Source of the DNA: Oscillospiraceae bacterium
Lineage (GTDB): Bacteria > Bacillota > Clostridia > Saccharofermentanales > Saccharofermentanaceae
NCBI GenBank assembly: GCA_902803695.1
Contig: CADCQX010000320.1
Coordinates: forward strand, 1 to 7,992
Reading direction: 5' to 3'
DNA length: 7,992 bases
The notes beneath the pieces were generated by a model. That model was not told the origin of the DNA, did not search any database, and saw nothing but the letters and a program-made list of their open reading frames with translations. Every line of letters begins with the position of its first letter. Positions within the stretch are counted from its first letter, which is position 1. A program made the position numbers and the translations under genes. Positions 1 to 5,972 of the stretch are shown piece after piece.

Positions 1-24
1 CCACCGAAGAGAAGAAGAGTATAA
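1..24 (+). CDS. rpsK: 30S ribosomal protein S11, C-terminal end (partial)
   Basis: The first 24 bases, read in frame 1, encode PPKRRRV followed by TAA. This matches the conserved basic tail of ribosomal protein S11, which in bacteria typically ends in a GCRPPK(R/K)RRV-type sequence. S11 sits in the platform of the 30S subunit near the mRNA exit. The position immediately upstream of rpsD agrees with the usual rpsM-rpsK-rpsD-rpoA-rplQ order. Only seven codons are visible, so the call rests on this tail plus synteny. The gap to rpsD is 54 nt, with no terminator or convincing promoter, so the two genes are probably co-transcribed. Confidence 0.85.
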   Translation, partial: PPKRRRV

Positions 25-78
25 TCCGAGCTTTAATACGGATAACGATTATTATTAGTTAGAAAAGAGGATTTAGAG

Positions 79-675
79 ATGGCAAGAGATATGACACCTG
101 TCCTTAAGAGATGTAGAGCTCTTGGTATTGAGCCGACATATCTTGGTATAGATAAAAAGTCCAATAAGAATAGGACAGCAAGACCTAAGAAGCAGAGTGA
201 ATACGGCATGCAGCTCAAAGAGAAGCAGAAGGCCAAGTTCATTTACGGTGTTCTTGAGAAGCCTTTCAGAAACTATTTCGAGAAGGCAAAGAAACTTAAG
301 TACGGCACGACCGGTGAAAACCTTATGATTCTTCTCGAGACAAGACTTGACAACGTTATTTTCAGACTCGGTTTCGCTCGTACAAGAGCTGAAGCTAAGC
401 AGATCGTAAGCCACAGACACGTTCAGATCAACGGAAAGTGCGTAAACATTCCTTCTTACCGTGTAAACGTTGGTGACGTTATCGAGATCAGAGAGAAGGC
501 TAAGGCCTCCCAGAGATACAAAGATATTATCGATGCTACACACGGACACGTTGTTCCTGAGTGGCTCGAGGCAGATGAGGATAAGCTCAGCGGTAAGGTT
601 GTAGCTATTCCAAGATCTGAGCAGATCGATGTACCGGTAAACGTAGTTGCTATTGTCGAGTTGTATTCCAAGTAA
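79..675 (+). CDS. rpsD: 30S ribosomal protein S4 (zinc-free form)
   Basis: Primary 16S rRNA-binding protein that nucleates 30S assembly and lines the mRNA entry channel; in several bacteria it also regulates its own operon. The 198-residue length is normal for the family. The N-terminal S4 domain (about residues 3-88) contains the conserved SEYGMQLKEKQKAKFIYGVL stretch, and the RNA-binding S4 domain starts at R89-L90-D91 and runs to about residue 153 (TRAEAKQIVSHRHVQINGK). The N-terminal region has a single cysteine (C12) instead of the four-Cys zinc site of the C+ form, so this is a C- type S4. The ATG at 79 is preceded by AGAGG at 66-70 with 8-nt spacing. The gene lies between rpsK and rpoA in a conserved ribosomal operon. 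Identification is secure. Confidence 0.97.
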   Translation: MARDMTPVLKRCRALGIEPTYLGIDKKSNKNRTARPKKQSEYGMQLKEKQKAKFIYGVLEKPFRNYFEKAKKLKYGTTGENLMILLETRLDNVIFRLGFARTRAEAKQIVSHRHVQINGKCVNIPSYRVNVGDVIEIREKAKASQRYKDIIDATHGHVVPEWLEADEDKLSGKVVAIPRSEQIDVPVNVVAIVELYSK

Positions 676-734
676 TATCTATAAGTTATTACTGAGAATA
701 CTGCTTAAAGCGAAAAGCCTATAGGAGGAAAAAA

Positions 735-1688
735 ATGATTGAAATCTTAAAACCAACAGTTGAGTGTGCAGAAATCAGCAATGATGGTTCCTACGGCAAA
801 TATGTTGTAGCTCCGCTCGAGCGTGGCTATGGTACGACACTTGGCAACTCGCTTCGTAGAGTACTTCTTTCTTCCCTTACGGGTGCAGCTGTTACAGCAA
901 TCCGTATTGACAACGTTTATCATGAATTCTCCACAGTTCCCGGTCTTATCGAGGACATGACAGAGATCATCCTCAATATCAAGGGAATTCGTGCAAGACT
1001 TCACACAGATTCACCTAAGACTGTTTGCATCAGCATCGCTGAAGGTAAGACAGGCAAGATCACTGCAGGTGATATCGTTCACGATGATGAAGTTGAGATC
1101 ATGAACCCTAATCATGTGATCGCAACCCTGAACGGATCTTCCAAGGTATACATGGAACTTACGATCAGCACAGGTCGCGGATATAACACAGCAGAGCAGA
1201 ACAAAGTAGATGGCCAGACGATCGGCGTAATCGCTATCGATTCTATCTTTACTCCTGTAAAGAAGGCTAACTACAAGATCGAGAATACTCGTGTCGGCGA
1301 GCGTACAGACTTTGACAGCCTCACACTCGAGGTTTGGACAGACGGTACGATCAAGGTTGACGAAGCTCTCTCTTCTGCAGCTTCCATCCTCGTTGAGCAC
1401 TTGAGCCTCTTCACATCTCTCACAGAGACAGACAGCGGCCTGAGCTTCACAACGATCGATGACAAGAGCGAGAAGAACAGCAAGCTCAACATCGTTATCG
1501 AGGATCTTGATTTCTCCGTTCGTACATATAACTGTCTTAAGAGAGCAGCTATCAACACGATCGGTGATCTCGTAGCTCGTTCCGAGGATGACATGATGAA
1601 GGTTAGAAACCTCGGTAAGAAGTCACTTGATGAAGTTATTGCAAAACTTGCAGAGATGGAATTGTCTCTCGCAGATACTGAAGATTAA
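735..1688 (+). CDS. rpoA: DNA-directed RNA polymerase subunit alpha
   Basis: Alpha subunit of RNA polymerase; its dimer scaffolds beta and beta' assembly, and its C-terminal domain contacts UP elements and activators. Full length at 317 residues. The N-terminal dimerization domain shows the conserved GYGTTLGNSLRRVLLSS segment (residues 31-47). After a linker rich in Ser and Lys around residues 243-250, the C-terminal domain contains IEDLDFSVRTYNCLKRA and NLGKKSLDEV. R263, N266, G294, K296, S297 and E300 correspond to the E. coli DNA-contacting set R265, N268, G296, K298, S299 and E302, so UP-element recognition should be intact. The start has a strong AGGAGG at 723-728, 6 nt before the ATG. 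The 59-nt gap from rpsD has no terminator, and rplQ follows after 18 nt. Confidence 0.98.
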   Translation: MIEILKPTVECAEISNDGSYGKYVVAPLERGYGTTLGNSLRRVLLSSLTGAAVTAIRIDNVYHEFSTVPGLIEDMTEIILNIKGIRARLHTDSPKTVCISIAEGKTGKITAGDIVHDDEVEIMNPNHVIATLNGSSKVYMELTISTGRGYNTAEQNKVDGQTIGVIAIDSIFTPVKKANYKIENTRVGERTDFDSLTLEVWTDGTIKVDEALSSAASILVEHLSLFTSLTETDSGLSFTTIDDKSEKNSKLNIVIEDLDFSVRTYNCLKRAAINTIGDLVARSEDDMMKVRNLGKKSLDEVIAKLAEMELSLADTED

Positions 1689-1706
1689 TTTAGGAGGACA
1701 CGCAAG

Positions 1707-2228
1707 ATGCCTAACAGAAAACTCGGTCGTGCTGCGGATCAGCGTAAAGCTATCCTTCGTAACATGACAACGGCATTTGTTATTAACGGCAAGGTTGAGA
1801 CAACCGTTGCTCGTGCCAAGGAGATCTCCGCTATTACAGAGAAGCTCATCTCCATGGCTATTAAGGAAAAAGATAATTACACAACAAAAGAAGTTACAGT
1901 TTCCGCTGCTAAGCTTGACGGTAAGGGCAAGAAGGTTCTTACAACAAAGACATCCAAAGCTGGTAACAAGTATGAGGTAGTTGACCGTGAAGTTAAGAAG
2001 AAGAGCGTTCAGGTTGACAGCCCTTCCAGACTTGCTGCACGTAAGGAGATCATGTACTGGCTTATGAAGAGCCACGATGCTGAAGGAAATGTTATTAACC
2101 CTGTTAATAAGGTTTTCGACGAGCTTGCTCCTAAGTATGCAGGAAGAACAGGCGGTTACACAAGAATCATCAGAACAGGTGCCAGAAGAGGTGACGGTTC
2201 TGAGATGGCTATCCTCGAGTTCGTATAA
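1707..2228 (+). CDS. rplQ: 50S ribosomal protein L17, long form with internal insertion
   Basis: Large-subunit protein located near the peptide exit tunnel. The conserved N-terminus (NRKLGRAADQRKAILRNM, then VETTVARAKEI) and C-terminus (GGYTRIIRTGARRGDGSEMA) are both intact. At 173 residues it is clearly longer than the roughly 112-130 residues usual for bacterial L17. The extra length is a Lys/Thr/Val-rich insertion at about residues 54-106, between KLISMAIKEKD and SRLAARKEIMYWL. From memory, comparable long L17 forms occur in some Clostridia, so this looks like a lineage trait rather than a frameshift; the frame is open and codon use is unchanged through it. AGGAGG at 1692-1697 precedes the ATG by 9 nt. 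It is the last gene of the ribosomal operon, with a terminator following at 2258. Confidence 0.97.
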   Translation: MPNRKLGRAADQRKAILRNMTTAFVINGKVETTVARAKEISAITEKLISMAIKEKDNYTTKEVTVSAAKLDGKGKKVLTTKTSKAGNKYEVVDREVKKKSVQVDSPSRLAARKEIMYWLMKSHDAEGNVINPVNKVFDELAPKYAGRTGGYTRIIRTGARRGDGSEMAILEFV

Positions 2229-2257
2229 TTTGAGGAAGTCTTAAAGACAAGAGCTTA

Positions 2258-2294
2258 AGGGCTGTCTCAAATATTGAGACGGCCCTCTTTTATT
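2258..2294 (+). terminator. Rho-independent terminator after rplQ
   Basis: A 13-bp stem pairs 2258-2270 (AGGGCTGTCTCAA) with 2274-2286 (TTGAGACGGCCCT). It has one G-U wobble, an ATA loop and a trailing CTTTTATT tract. This is a textbook intrinsic terminator, 30 nt after the rplQ stop, and it should separate the ribosomal operon from the ECF transporter genes. The arms are nearly symmetric, but the T tract is only on the + strand side. Confidence 0.93.
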
Positions 2295-2306
2295 CTGTGA
2301 TACAAT
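2295..2306 (+). promoter_or_regulatory. Extended -10 promoter of the ECF transporter operon
   Basis: CTGTGATACAAT contains a TRTGN-type extended -10 (TGTGA) joined to TACAAT at 2301-2306. No good -35 lies at 16-18 nt upstream, since that stretch is the terminator's right arm, but Gram-positive extended -10 promoters can work without one. Initiation would be expected near 2312-2314, only 3-5 nt before the ATG at 2317. The same 12-nt motif recurs with one change at 4927-4938. Support is sequence resemblance only. Confidence 0.6.
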
Positions 2307-2316
2307 GTAGGTCATT

Positions 2317-4062
2317 ATGGAAAATACGGCACTGGCAAAAAACGTCCGCTTCGCTTACAGCGACAGCGATAAATTCGCGATAGACGGCGCTTCCCTGGCT
2401 ATAGGGGAGGGCGAATATGTCGCGCTTTTAGGTGCCAACGGATCAGGTAAGTCCACCATGGCAAAACTCCTGGATGTATTGGAGATGCCGAATGAAGGAG
2501 ACGTTACCGTTTTCGGAATAGATACAAAAGATGATGACAGGTTCTGGGACATAAGAAAGAACACCGGCTGTGTATTCCAGAATCCCGACAACCAGATAGT
2601 CGGAACCACCGTGGAAGAGGATGTTGCTTTCGGTCCGGAGAATATCGGTATCCCTAATCCCGAGCTTTCTGAGCGTGTCGAAAACGCTCTCAAGTATGTG
2701 GGTCTTTTCGATAAGAAGGAAAGGCAGACTGCAAAGCTTTCGGGCGGTCAAAAACAGAAGCTGGCCATTGCGGGTGTACTAGCAATGCAGCCGAAGTTCC
2801 TGCTTCTGGATGAAGCAACGGCGATGCTGGATCCTGTAAGCCGCGACGAGTTTCTTTCTCTGGTGGAAAAGCTCGTTCGCGAAAACAAGATCAGCGTTCT
2901 GACGATCACCCACGACATGACGGAAGCATCAAGGACTGACAAGGTCTACATCATGGAAAAGGGAAAGATCACACTCGAGGGAGCACCGCAGGATGTCCTC
3001 AATAACGTTCCTGAGATGCTGGATGCCGGACTTGATTCGCCTATATACTCCAAACTCCTGTGGGAGATCAAGAATGCTACAGGGCTTGATTATTCGCTTG
3101 AAGATGCGAAGACGATAAGAAGCGCACTGAGATTTTTGGGTGCGCATTTTACGGATGCGAAGATCAAGGCTCCGTCCGCTAAACCTAAGTTCGACGAGAC
3201 GCTCATAAGCGTAAAGAACTTGAGTTATTCCTATGATGATAAAGGTCCTAAGGCCTTAAAGAATATAGATCTTGATATTAAGAAGGGCGAACTCCTGGCT
3301 TTGGTCGGAAGAAGCGGCTGCGGCAAGACGACCCTCATTACACATATGAACGGTATCATAAGACCACAGGGCGAAGGCAAGGTGGAATTTCATTACGGCG
3401 ATACCGTGCTCACGACTTCCAAGAAGAAAGAGATCAAGCAGATCAGACAGAAAGTGGGATTGGTTTTCCAGTACCCTGAATATCAGCTTTTCGAAGAGAC
3501 TGTATATAGAGACATCGCGTACGGACCTAAGAAAATGGGCATGAAGGGCGATGAACTTGATAAAGCGGTAAGAGATGCCGCCAAGCAGGTAGGCCTTGAT
3601 GATGAGGTCCTGGAGAAAAGTCCGTTCGAGCTTTCGGGCGGTCAGCAAAGACGTGTCGCTCTCGCGGGCGTAATCGCAATGAAGCCGGAGGTTTTGGTAT
3701 TGGACGAGCCTGCAGCCGGACTTGATCCGAGAGGCAGAAGAGAGATGTTCAAGACCATTGCCGGACTTAAGAAAAACGGCACAACGATCGTCCTCGTTAC
3801 TCATTACATGGATGAGGCATATGAGCATGCCGACAGGATCTGCACCATGAAAGACGGCATGATCATGGGCGTCAGCGACCCGATAAAGATGTTCGAAGAT
3901 AAGGATGCCTTAAGAGAGATGGAGATCAGAGCTCCGTACCTCAGAAGGTTCCTGGAGATAATCGCCGTAAGGCTGGGATTGGATCCTGTATCGAAGAAGA
4001 ATCTTCTTCGTGCGCAGAGTGTAAAAGAGGCAGCGCTCCTCTTGGGAGGTGTCGATGCTTAA
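2317..4062 (+). CDS. Fused energy-coupling factor transporter ATPase EcfA1-EcfA2
   Basis: Cytoplasmic ATPase pair of an ECF-type ABC importer, which powers uptake of vitamins or metals through EcfT and interchangeable substrate-binding S components. Two complete ABC ATPase domains lie in one 581-residue chain. Domain 1 (about 5-235, EcfA1-like) has Walker A GANGSGKST (39-47), Q-loop Q88 in FQNPDNQIVGTTVEEDVAFG, LSGGQ (141-145), Walker B LLLDE (162-166) and H199. Domain 2 (about 293-530, EcfA2-like) has Walker A GRSGCGKTT (331-339), Q385 in FQYPEYQLFEETV, LSGGQ (439-443), VLDE (461-464) and H496 in VTHYMDE. EcfA1 and EcfA2 are usually separate proteins of about 280 residues; both halves are full length here, so this is a true fusion with no internal stop or restart. 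The start is the natural domain beginning. The only SD-like bases are AGGT at 2309-2312, possibly reflecting a leaderless mRNA. It overlaps ecfT. Confidence 0.95.
   Translation: MENTALAKNVRFAYSDSDKFAIDGASLAIGEGEYVALLGANGSGKSTMAKLLDVLEMPNEGDVTVFGIDTKDDDRFWDIRKNTGCVFQNPDNQIVGTTVEEDVAFGPENIGIPNPELSERVENALKYVGLFDKKERQTAKLSGGQKQKLAIAGVLAMQPKFLLLDEATAMLDPVSRDEFLSLVEKLVRENKISVLTITHDMTEASRTDKVYIMEKGKITLEGAPQDVLNNVPEMLDAGLDSPIYSKLLWEIKNATGLDYSLEDAKTIRSALRFLGAHFTDAKIKAPSAKPKFDETLISVKNLSYSYDDKGPKALKNIDLDIKKGELLALVGRSGCGKTTLITHMNGIIRPQGEGKVEFHYGDTVLTTSKKKEIKQIRQKVGLVFQYPEYQLFEETVYRDIAYGPKKMGMKGDELDKAVRDAAKQVGLDDEVLEKSPFELSGGQQRRVALAGVIAMKPEVLVLDEPAAGLDPRGRREMFKTIAGLKKNGTTIVLVTHYMDEAYEHADRICTMKDGMIMGVSDPIKMFEDKDALREMEIRAPYLRRFLEIIAVRLGLDPVSKKNLLRAQSVKEAALLLGGVDA
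4044..4049 (+). promoter_or_regulatory. Ribosome binding site that fixes the ecfT start
   Basis: GGGAGG lies inside the end of the ATPase gene, 5 nt before the ATG at 4055. A longer reading frame opens at a GTG at 4049, but that codon overlaps the Shine-Dalgarno itself and cannot be served by it. The ATG is therefore the better start. Confidence 0.8.
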
Positions 4063-4879
4063 AGATATCAGTATCGGCCGCTACTACCGCGCCGATTCAA
4101 TTCTTCATAACCTGGATCCGAGATGCAAGGCGATACTTTTTATACTGTATCTTATTGCGATATTCCTCTTAAGATCACCTGTAGCCATCGGCCTTCTGGT
4201 GGTGCTTACGGTAATCCTTCAGATCCTCGGAAAGATACCTCCGAAGGTCATGTGGAATTCCGCTAAACCGATCATTCCGATCATCATACTTATCGTGGTA
4301 CTGAACGTTCTCACGCTCAAGACCGGCAATGTTATCTTCTCATGGTGGAAGATCACCATAACCGACGGCGGCATAAGTTCAGCTCTTATCATGGCCGTGA
4401 GACTTCTCATGATGATCCTCGTTACGAGCATCATCCTTACACTTACGACAACACCGCTTAAGCTCTCGGAGGCTCTCGAGAAACTTTTCGGACCTCTCAA
4501 GGTCATCAAGTTTCCTGTCCACGAGATGGCGATGATGATGTCAATCGCGCTCAGGTTTATCCCGACTCTCATCGATGAGACGGACAAGATCATGAAGGCA
4601 CAGGTGTCACGTGGTGCAGACTATGATACGGGAACGATCATAAGCCGTCTCAAAGGATACGTGACGGTCCTTGTTCCTTTGTTCGTGTCAAGTTTCAGAC
4701 GCGCAGACGAACTCGCGACAGCCATGGATGCAAGATGCTATAACGGCGGTGAAGGCAGGACCAAACTTCACCCTCTGAAACTGACCGGAAAAGACGTCAT
4801 GCTGTTTATCATCCTGAGCATGGGAGCATTCCTTCTTGTCGCTGTCGAAAACATTGACAGGATAACGAAGCTTTTCTGA
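4055..4879 (+). CDS. ecfT: Energy-coupling factor transporter transmembrane protein EcfT
   Basis: Membrane scaffold of the ECF importer, transmitting ATPase movement to the S component. It has 274 residues from the ATG at 4055, chosen for its GGGAGG site. Hydrophobic segments lie at about residues 26-42, 44-60, 71-90, 107-130 and 250-268. The two cytoplasmic coupling motifs of the family are visible: an SRG triplet (185-187, usually Ala-Arg-Gly) in QVSRGADYD, and ARC (226-228) in MDARCYNGGEGRTKL. These Arg-containing helices dock onto the two ATPases. The gene overlaps the fused ATPase gene by 8 nt, indicating translational coupling. No S component is encoded nearby, consistent with a shared (group II) module serving S proteins located elsewhere. 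Confidence 0.95.
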   Translation: MLKDISIGRYYRADSILHNLDPRCKAILFILYLIAIFLLRSPVAIGLLVVLTVILQILGKIPPKVMWNSAKPIIPIIILIVVLNVLTLKTGNVIFSWWKITITDGGISSALIMAVRLLMMILVTSIILTLTTTPLKLSEALEKLFGPLKVIKFPVHEMAMMMSIALRFIPTLIDETDKIMKAQVSRGADYDTGTIISRLKGYVTVLVPLFVSSFRRADELATAMDARCYNGGEGRTKLHPLKLTGKDVMLFIILSMGAFLLVAVENIDRITKLF

Positions 4880-4926
4880 TCTTTTTGTTCTCTCGAAAAC
4901 ATACACAAATAGCCTTTTACAAGCCA

Positions 4927-4938
4927 CTGTGATATAAT
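4927..4938 (+). promoter_or_regulatory. Extended -10 promoter upstream of the ROK kinase
   Basis: CTGTGATATAAT provides a TRTGN extension followed by a perfect TATAAT at 4933-4938. No recognizable TTGACA-like hexamer lies 16-18 nt upstream. Initiation would be near 4945, giving a leader of about 49 nt before the ATG at 4994. It differs by a single base from the motif at 2295-2306. The call is from sequence pattern only. Confidence 0.7.
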
Positions 4939-4943
4939 CTTTC

Positions 4944-4962
4944 TTGCTGTGTGAGACAGCGG
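4944..4962 (+). promoter_or_regulatory. Small inverted repeat at the predicted 5' end of the kinase mRNA
   Basis: GCTGT (4946-4950) and ACAGC (4956-4960) form a perfect 5-bp inverted repeat around GTGAG, extendable to 7 bp with two G-U pairs (4944-4962). With the expected start near 4945 it would form a hairpin at the very 5' end of the transcript, or it could be a short operator just downstream of the promoter. It is small enough to be chance. Confidence 0.3.
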
Positions 4963-4988
4963 GCAAATTATTATCGAAAGCGGGCAAA
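4958..4988 (+). repeat. Direct repeat AGCGGGCAAA, two copies, in the kinase leader
   Basis: AGCGGGCAAA occurs at 4958-4967 and again at 4979-4988, an exact 10-nt direct repeat with a 21-nt period (two DNA helical turns). Both copies lie between the predicted transcription start and the ATG at 4994. The second copy covers the region 6-15 nt before the start codon, where a Shine-Dalgarno sequence would be expected. It may be an operator or an RNA-binding site; no function is established. Confidence 0.55.
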
Positions 4989-4993
4989 GTGTT

Positions 4994-5968
4994 ATGACTT
5001 ATTATGTGGGTATCGACCTCGGTGGTACAAACATCAAGGCCGGAATAGTAGATGAAAAGGGTACACTCTTAAACAAGGACAGCATCAAGACCATGGCTGA
5101 AAGGCCGATGGAGGAGATCATTACCGATATGGGTAAACTCGCTCTTAAGGTTATCGAAGATGCAGGTCTTACACCGGATCAGATCGATTCCATCGGTATC
5201 GGTTCTCCGGGAACACCTGACAACGAAGCAGGTGTATTGGTTTATTCCAACAACCTTCCATTCAATATGGCTCCAATGAGAAAGATCATCAGAAGCGTTG
5301 TTGATCTTCCTGTTTATATCGACAATGACGCAAACTGCGCTGGCATGGCTGAGGCAGTTGCAGGTGCTGCCAAGGGCACAAAGAATTCCGTAACCATCAC
5401 ACTCGGAACGGGTGTAGGTGCAGGCGTTATCATCAACGGCAGGATCTACTCCGGTTTCAACCAGGCTGGTTCAGAATTCGGCCACCACGTTCTAGTTTCC
5501 GGCGGCGTTCAGTGTTCATGCGGACGTAAGGGCTGCTTCGAGCAGTACGGTTCCGCGAGCGCTCTTATTAGAATGACAAAAGAAGCTGCCGAAGCTCATC
5601 CTGAGTCAAAGCTCAACGACGTTATCGTTGAGCTCGGCAAGGTAAATGCAAAGGTTGCATTTATGGCTATGAGACTTGATGATGAAGTTGCAGCTCAGGT
5701 AGTTGATACATATACAGATTATCTCGCTGACGGACTTGCAAATGCCATCAACACATTCATGCCTGAGGTACTCGTTATCGGAGGCGGTGTTTGTAACGAA
5801 GGCGATCCGCTCCTCATCCCGTTGCAGGAGAAGACAATGTCACGTCCTTACTTCGGACCGGGCGTTAAGAAGACAAGGATCGCTCTTGCCCAGATGGGTA
5901 ACGATGCAGGTATCGTAGGTGCTGCCATGATGGCTAAGTCATGCAGCGATGACAACATGCAGGGATGA
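4994..5968 (+). CDS. ROK-family sugar kinase, probable glucokinase (GlcK-like)
   Basis: Cytoplasmic sugar kinase, most likely phosphorylating glucose to glucose-6-phosphate with ATP. At 324 residues it matches ROK glucokinases of about 320. The N-terminal phosphate-binding motif is GIDLGGTNIKAG (DLGGTN at 8-13). The likely catalytic base is D112 in IDNDANCAG, and a second nucleotide-site glycine motif (TLGTGVGAG) follows. The ROK zinc site is present: H164 in EFGHH, with C174, C176 and C181 in CSCGRKGCFE. IGGGVCNEGD near the C-terminus is also typical. Some ROK proteins act on fructose, N-acetylmannosamine or other sugars, so glucose specificity is an inference. There is no DNA-binding N-terminal domain, so it is not a ROK repressor. 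It has no clear Shine-Dalgarno, has its own promoter, and is followed by truA after 4 nt. Confidence 0.9.
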   Translation: MTYYVGIDLGGTNIKAGIVDEKGTLLNKDSIKTMAERPMEEIITDMGKLALKVIEDAGLTPDQIDSIGIGSPGTPDNEAGVLVYSNNLPFNMAPMRKIIRSVVDLPVYIDNDANCAGMAEAVAGAAKGTKNSVTITLGTGVGAGVIINGRIYSGFNQAGSEFGHHVLVSGGVQCSCGRKGCFEQYGSASALIRMTKEAAEAHPESKLNDVIVELGKVNAKVAFMAMRLDDEVAAQVVDTYTDYLADGLANAINTFMPEVLVIGGGVCNEGDPLLIPLQEKTMSRPYFGPGVKKTRIALAQMGNDAGIVGAAMMAKSCSDDNMQG

Positions 5969-5972
5969 TAAG

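Noticed and set aside
676..734. Possible internal promoter between rpsD and rpoA
   Set aside because: The AT-rich stretch has no hexamer pair at suitable spacing; co-transcription from upstream is simpler.
747..1004. Open frames on the - strand and in other + frames within rpsD, rpoA, rplQ, the ECF ATPase, ecfT, truA and the stomatin gene
   Set aside because: All lie inside strongly supported genes, show no recognisable domains and have low-complexity or Cys/Ser-rich translations typical of shadow frames.
4847..4890. Possible terminator after ecfT (GAAAA paired with TTTTC, then a T run)
   Set aside because: The stem is only about 5 AT-rich pairs with a loop of some 20 nt, so it is not convincing; readthrough into the kinase is possible.
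4845..4902. TCGAAAACAT repeated at 4845-4854 and 4893-4902
   Set aside because: One copy is inside the ecfT coding sequence, the spacing is unremarkable and the 10-mer is AT-rich; chance is likely.
5949..5972. Upstream ATG for truA, adding eight residues
   Set aside because: It lies inside the kinase gene without a ribosome site, while the ATG at 5973 has AGGGAT nearby and gives the normal family N-terminus.
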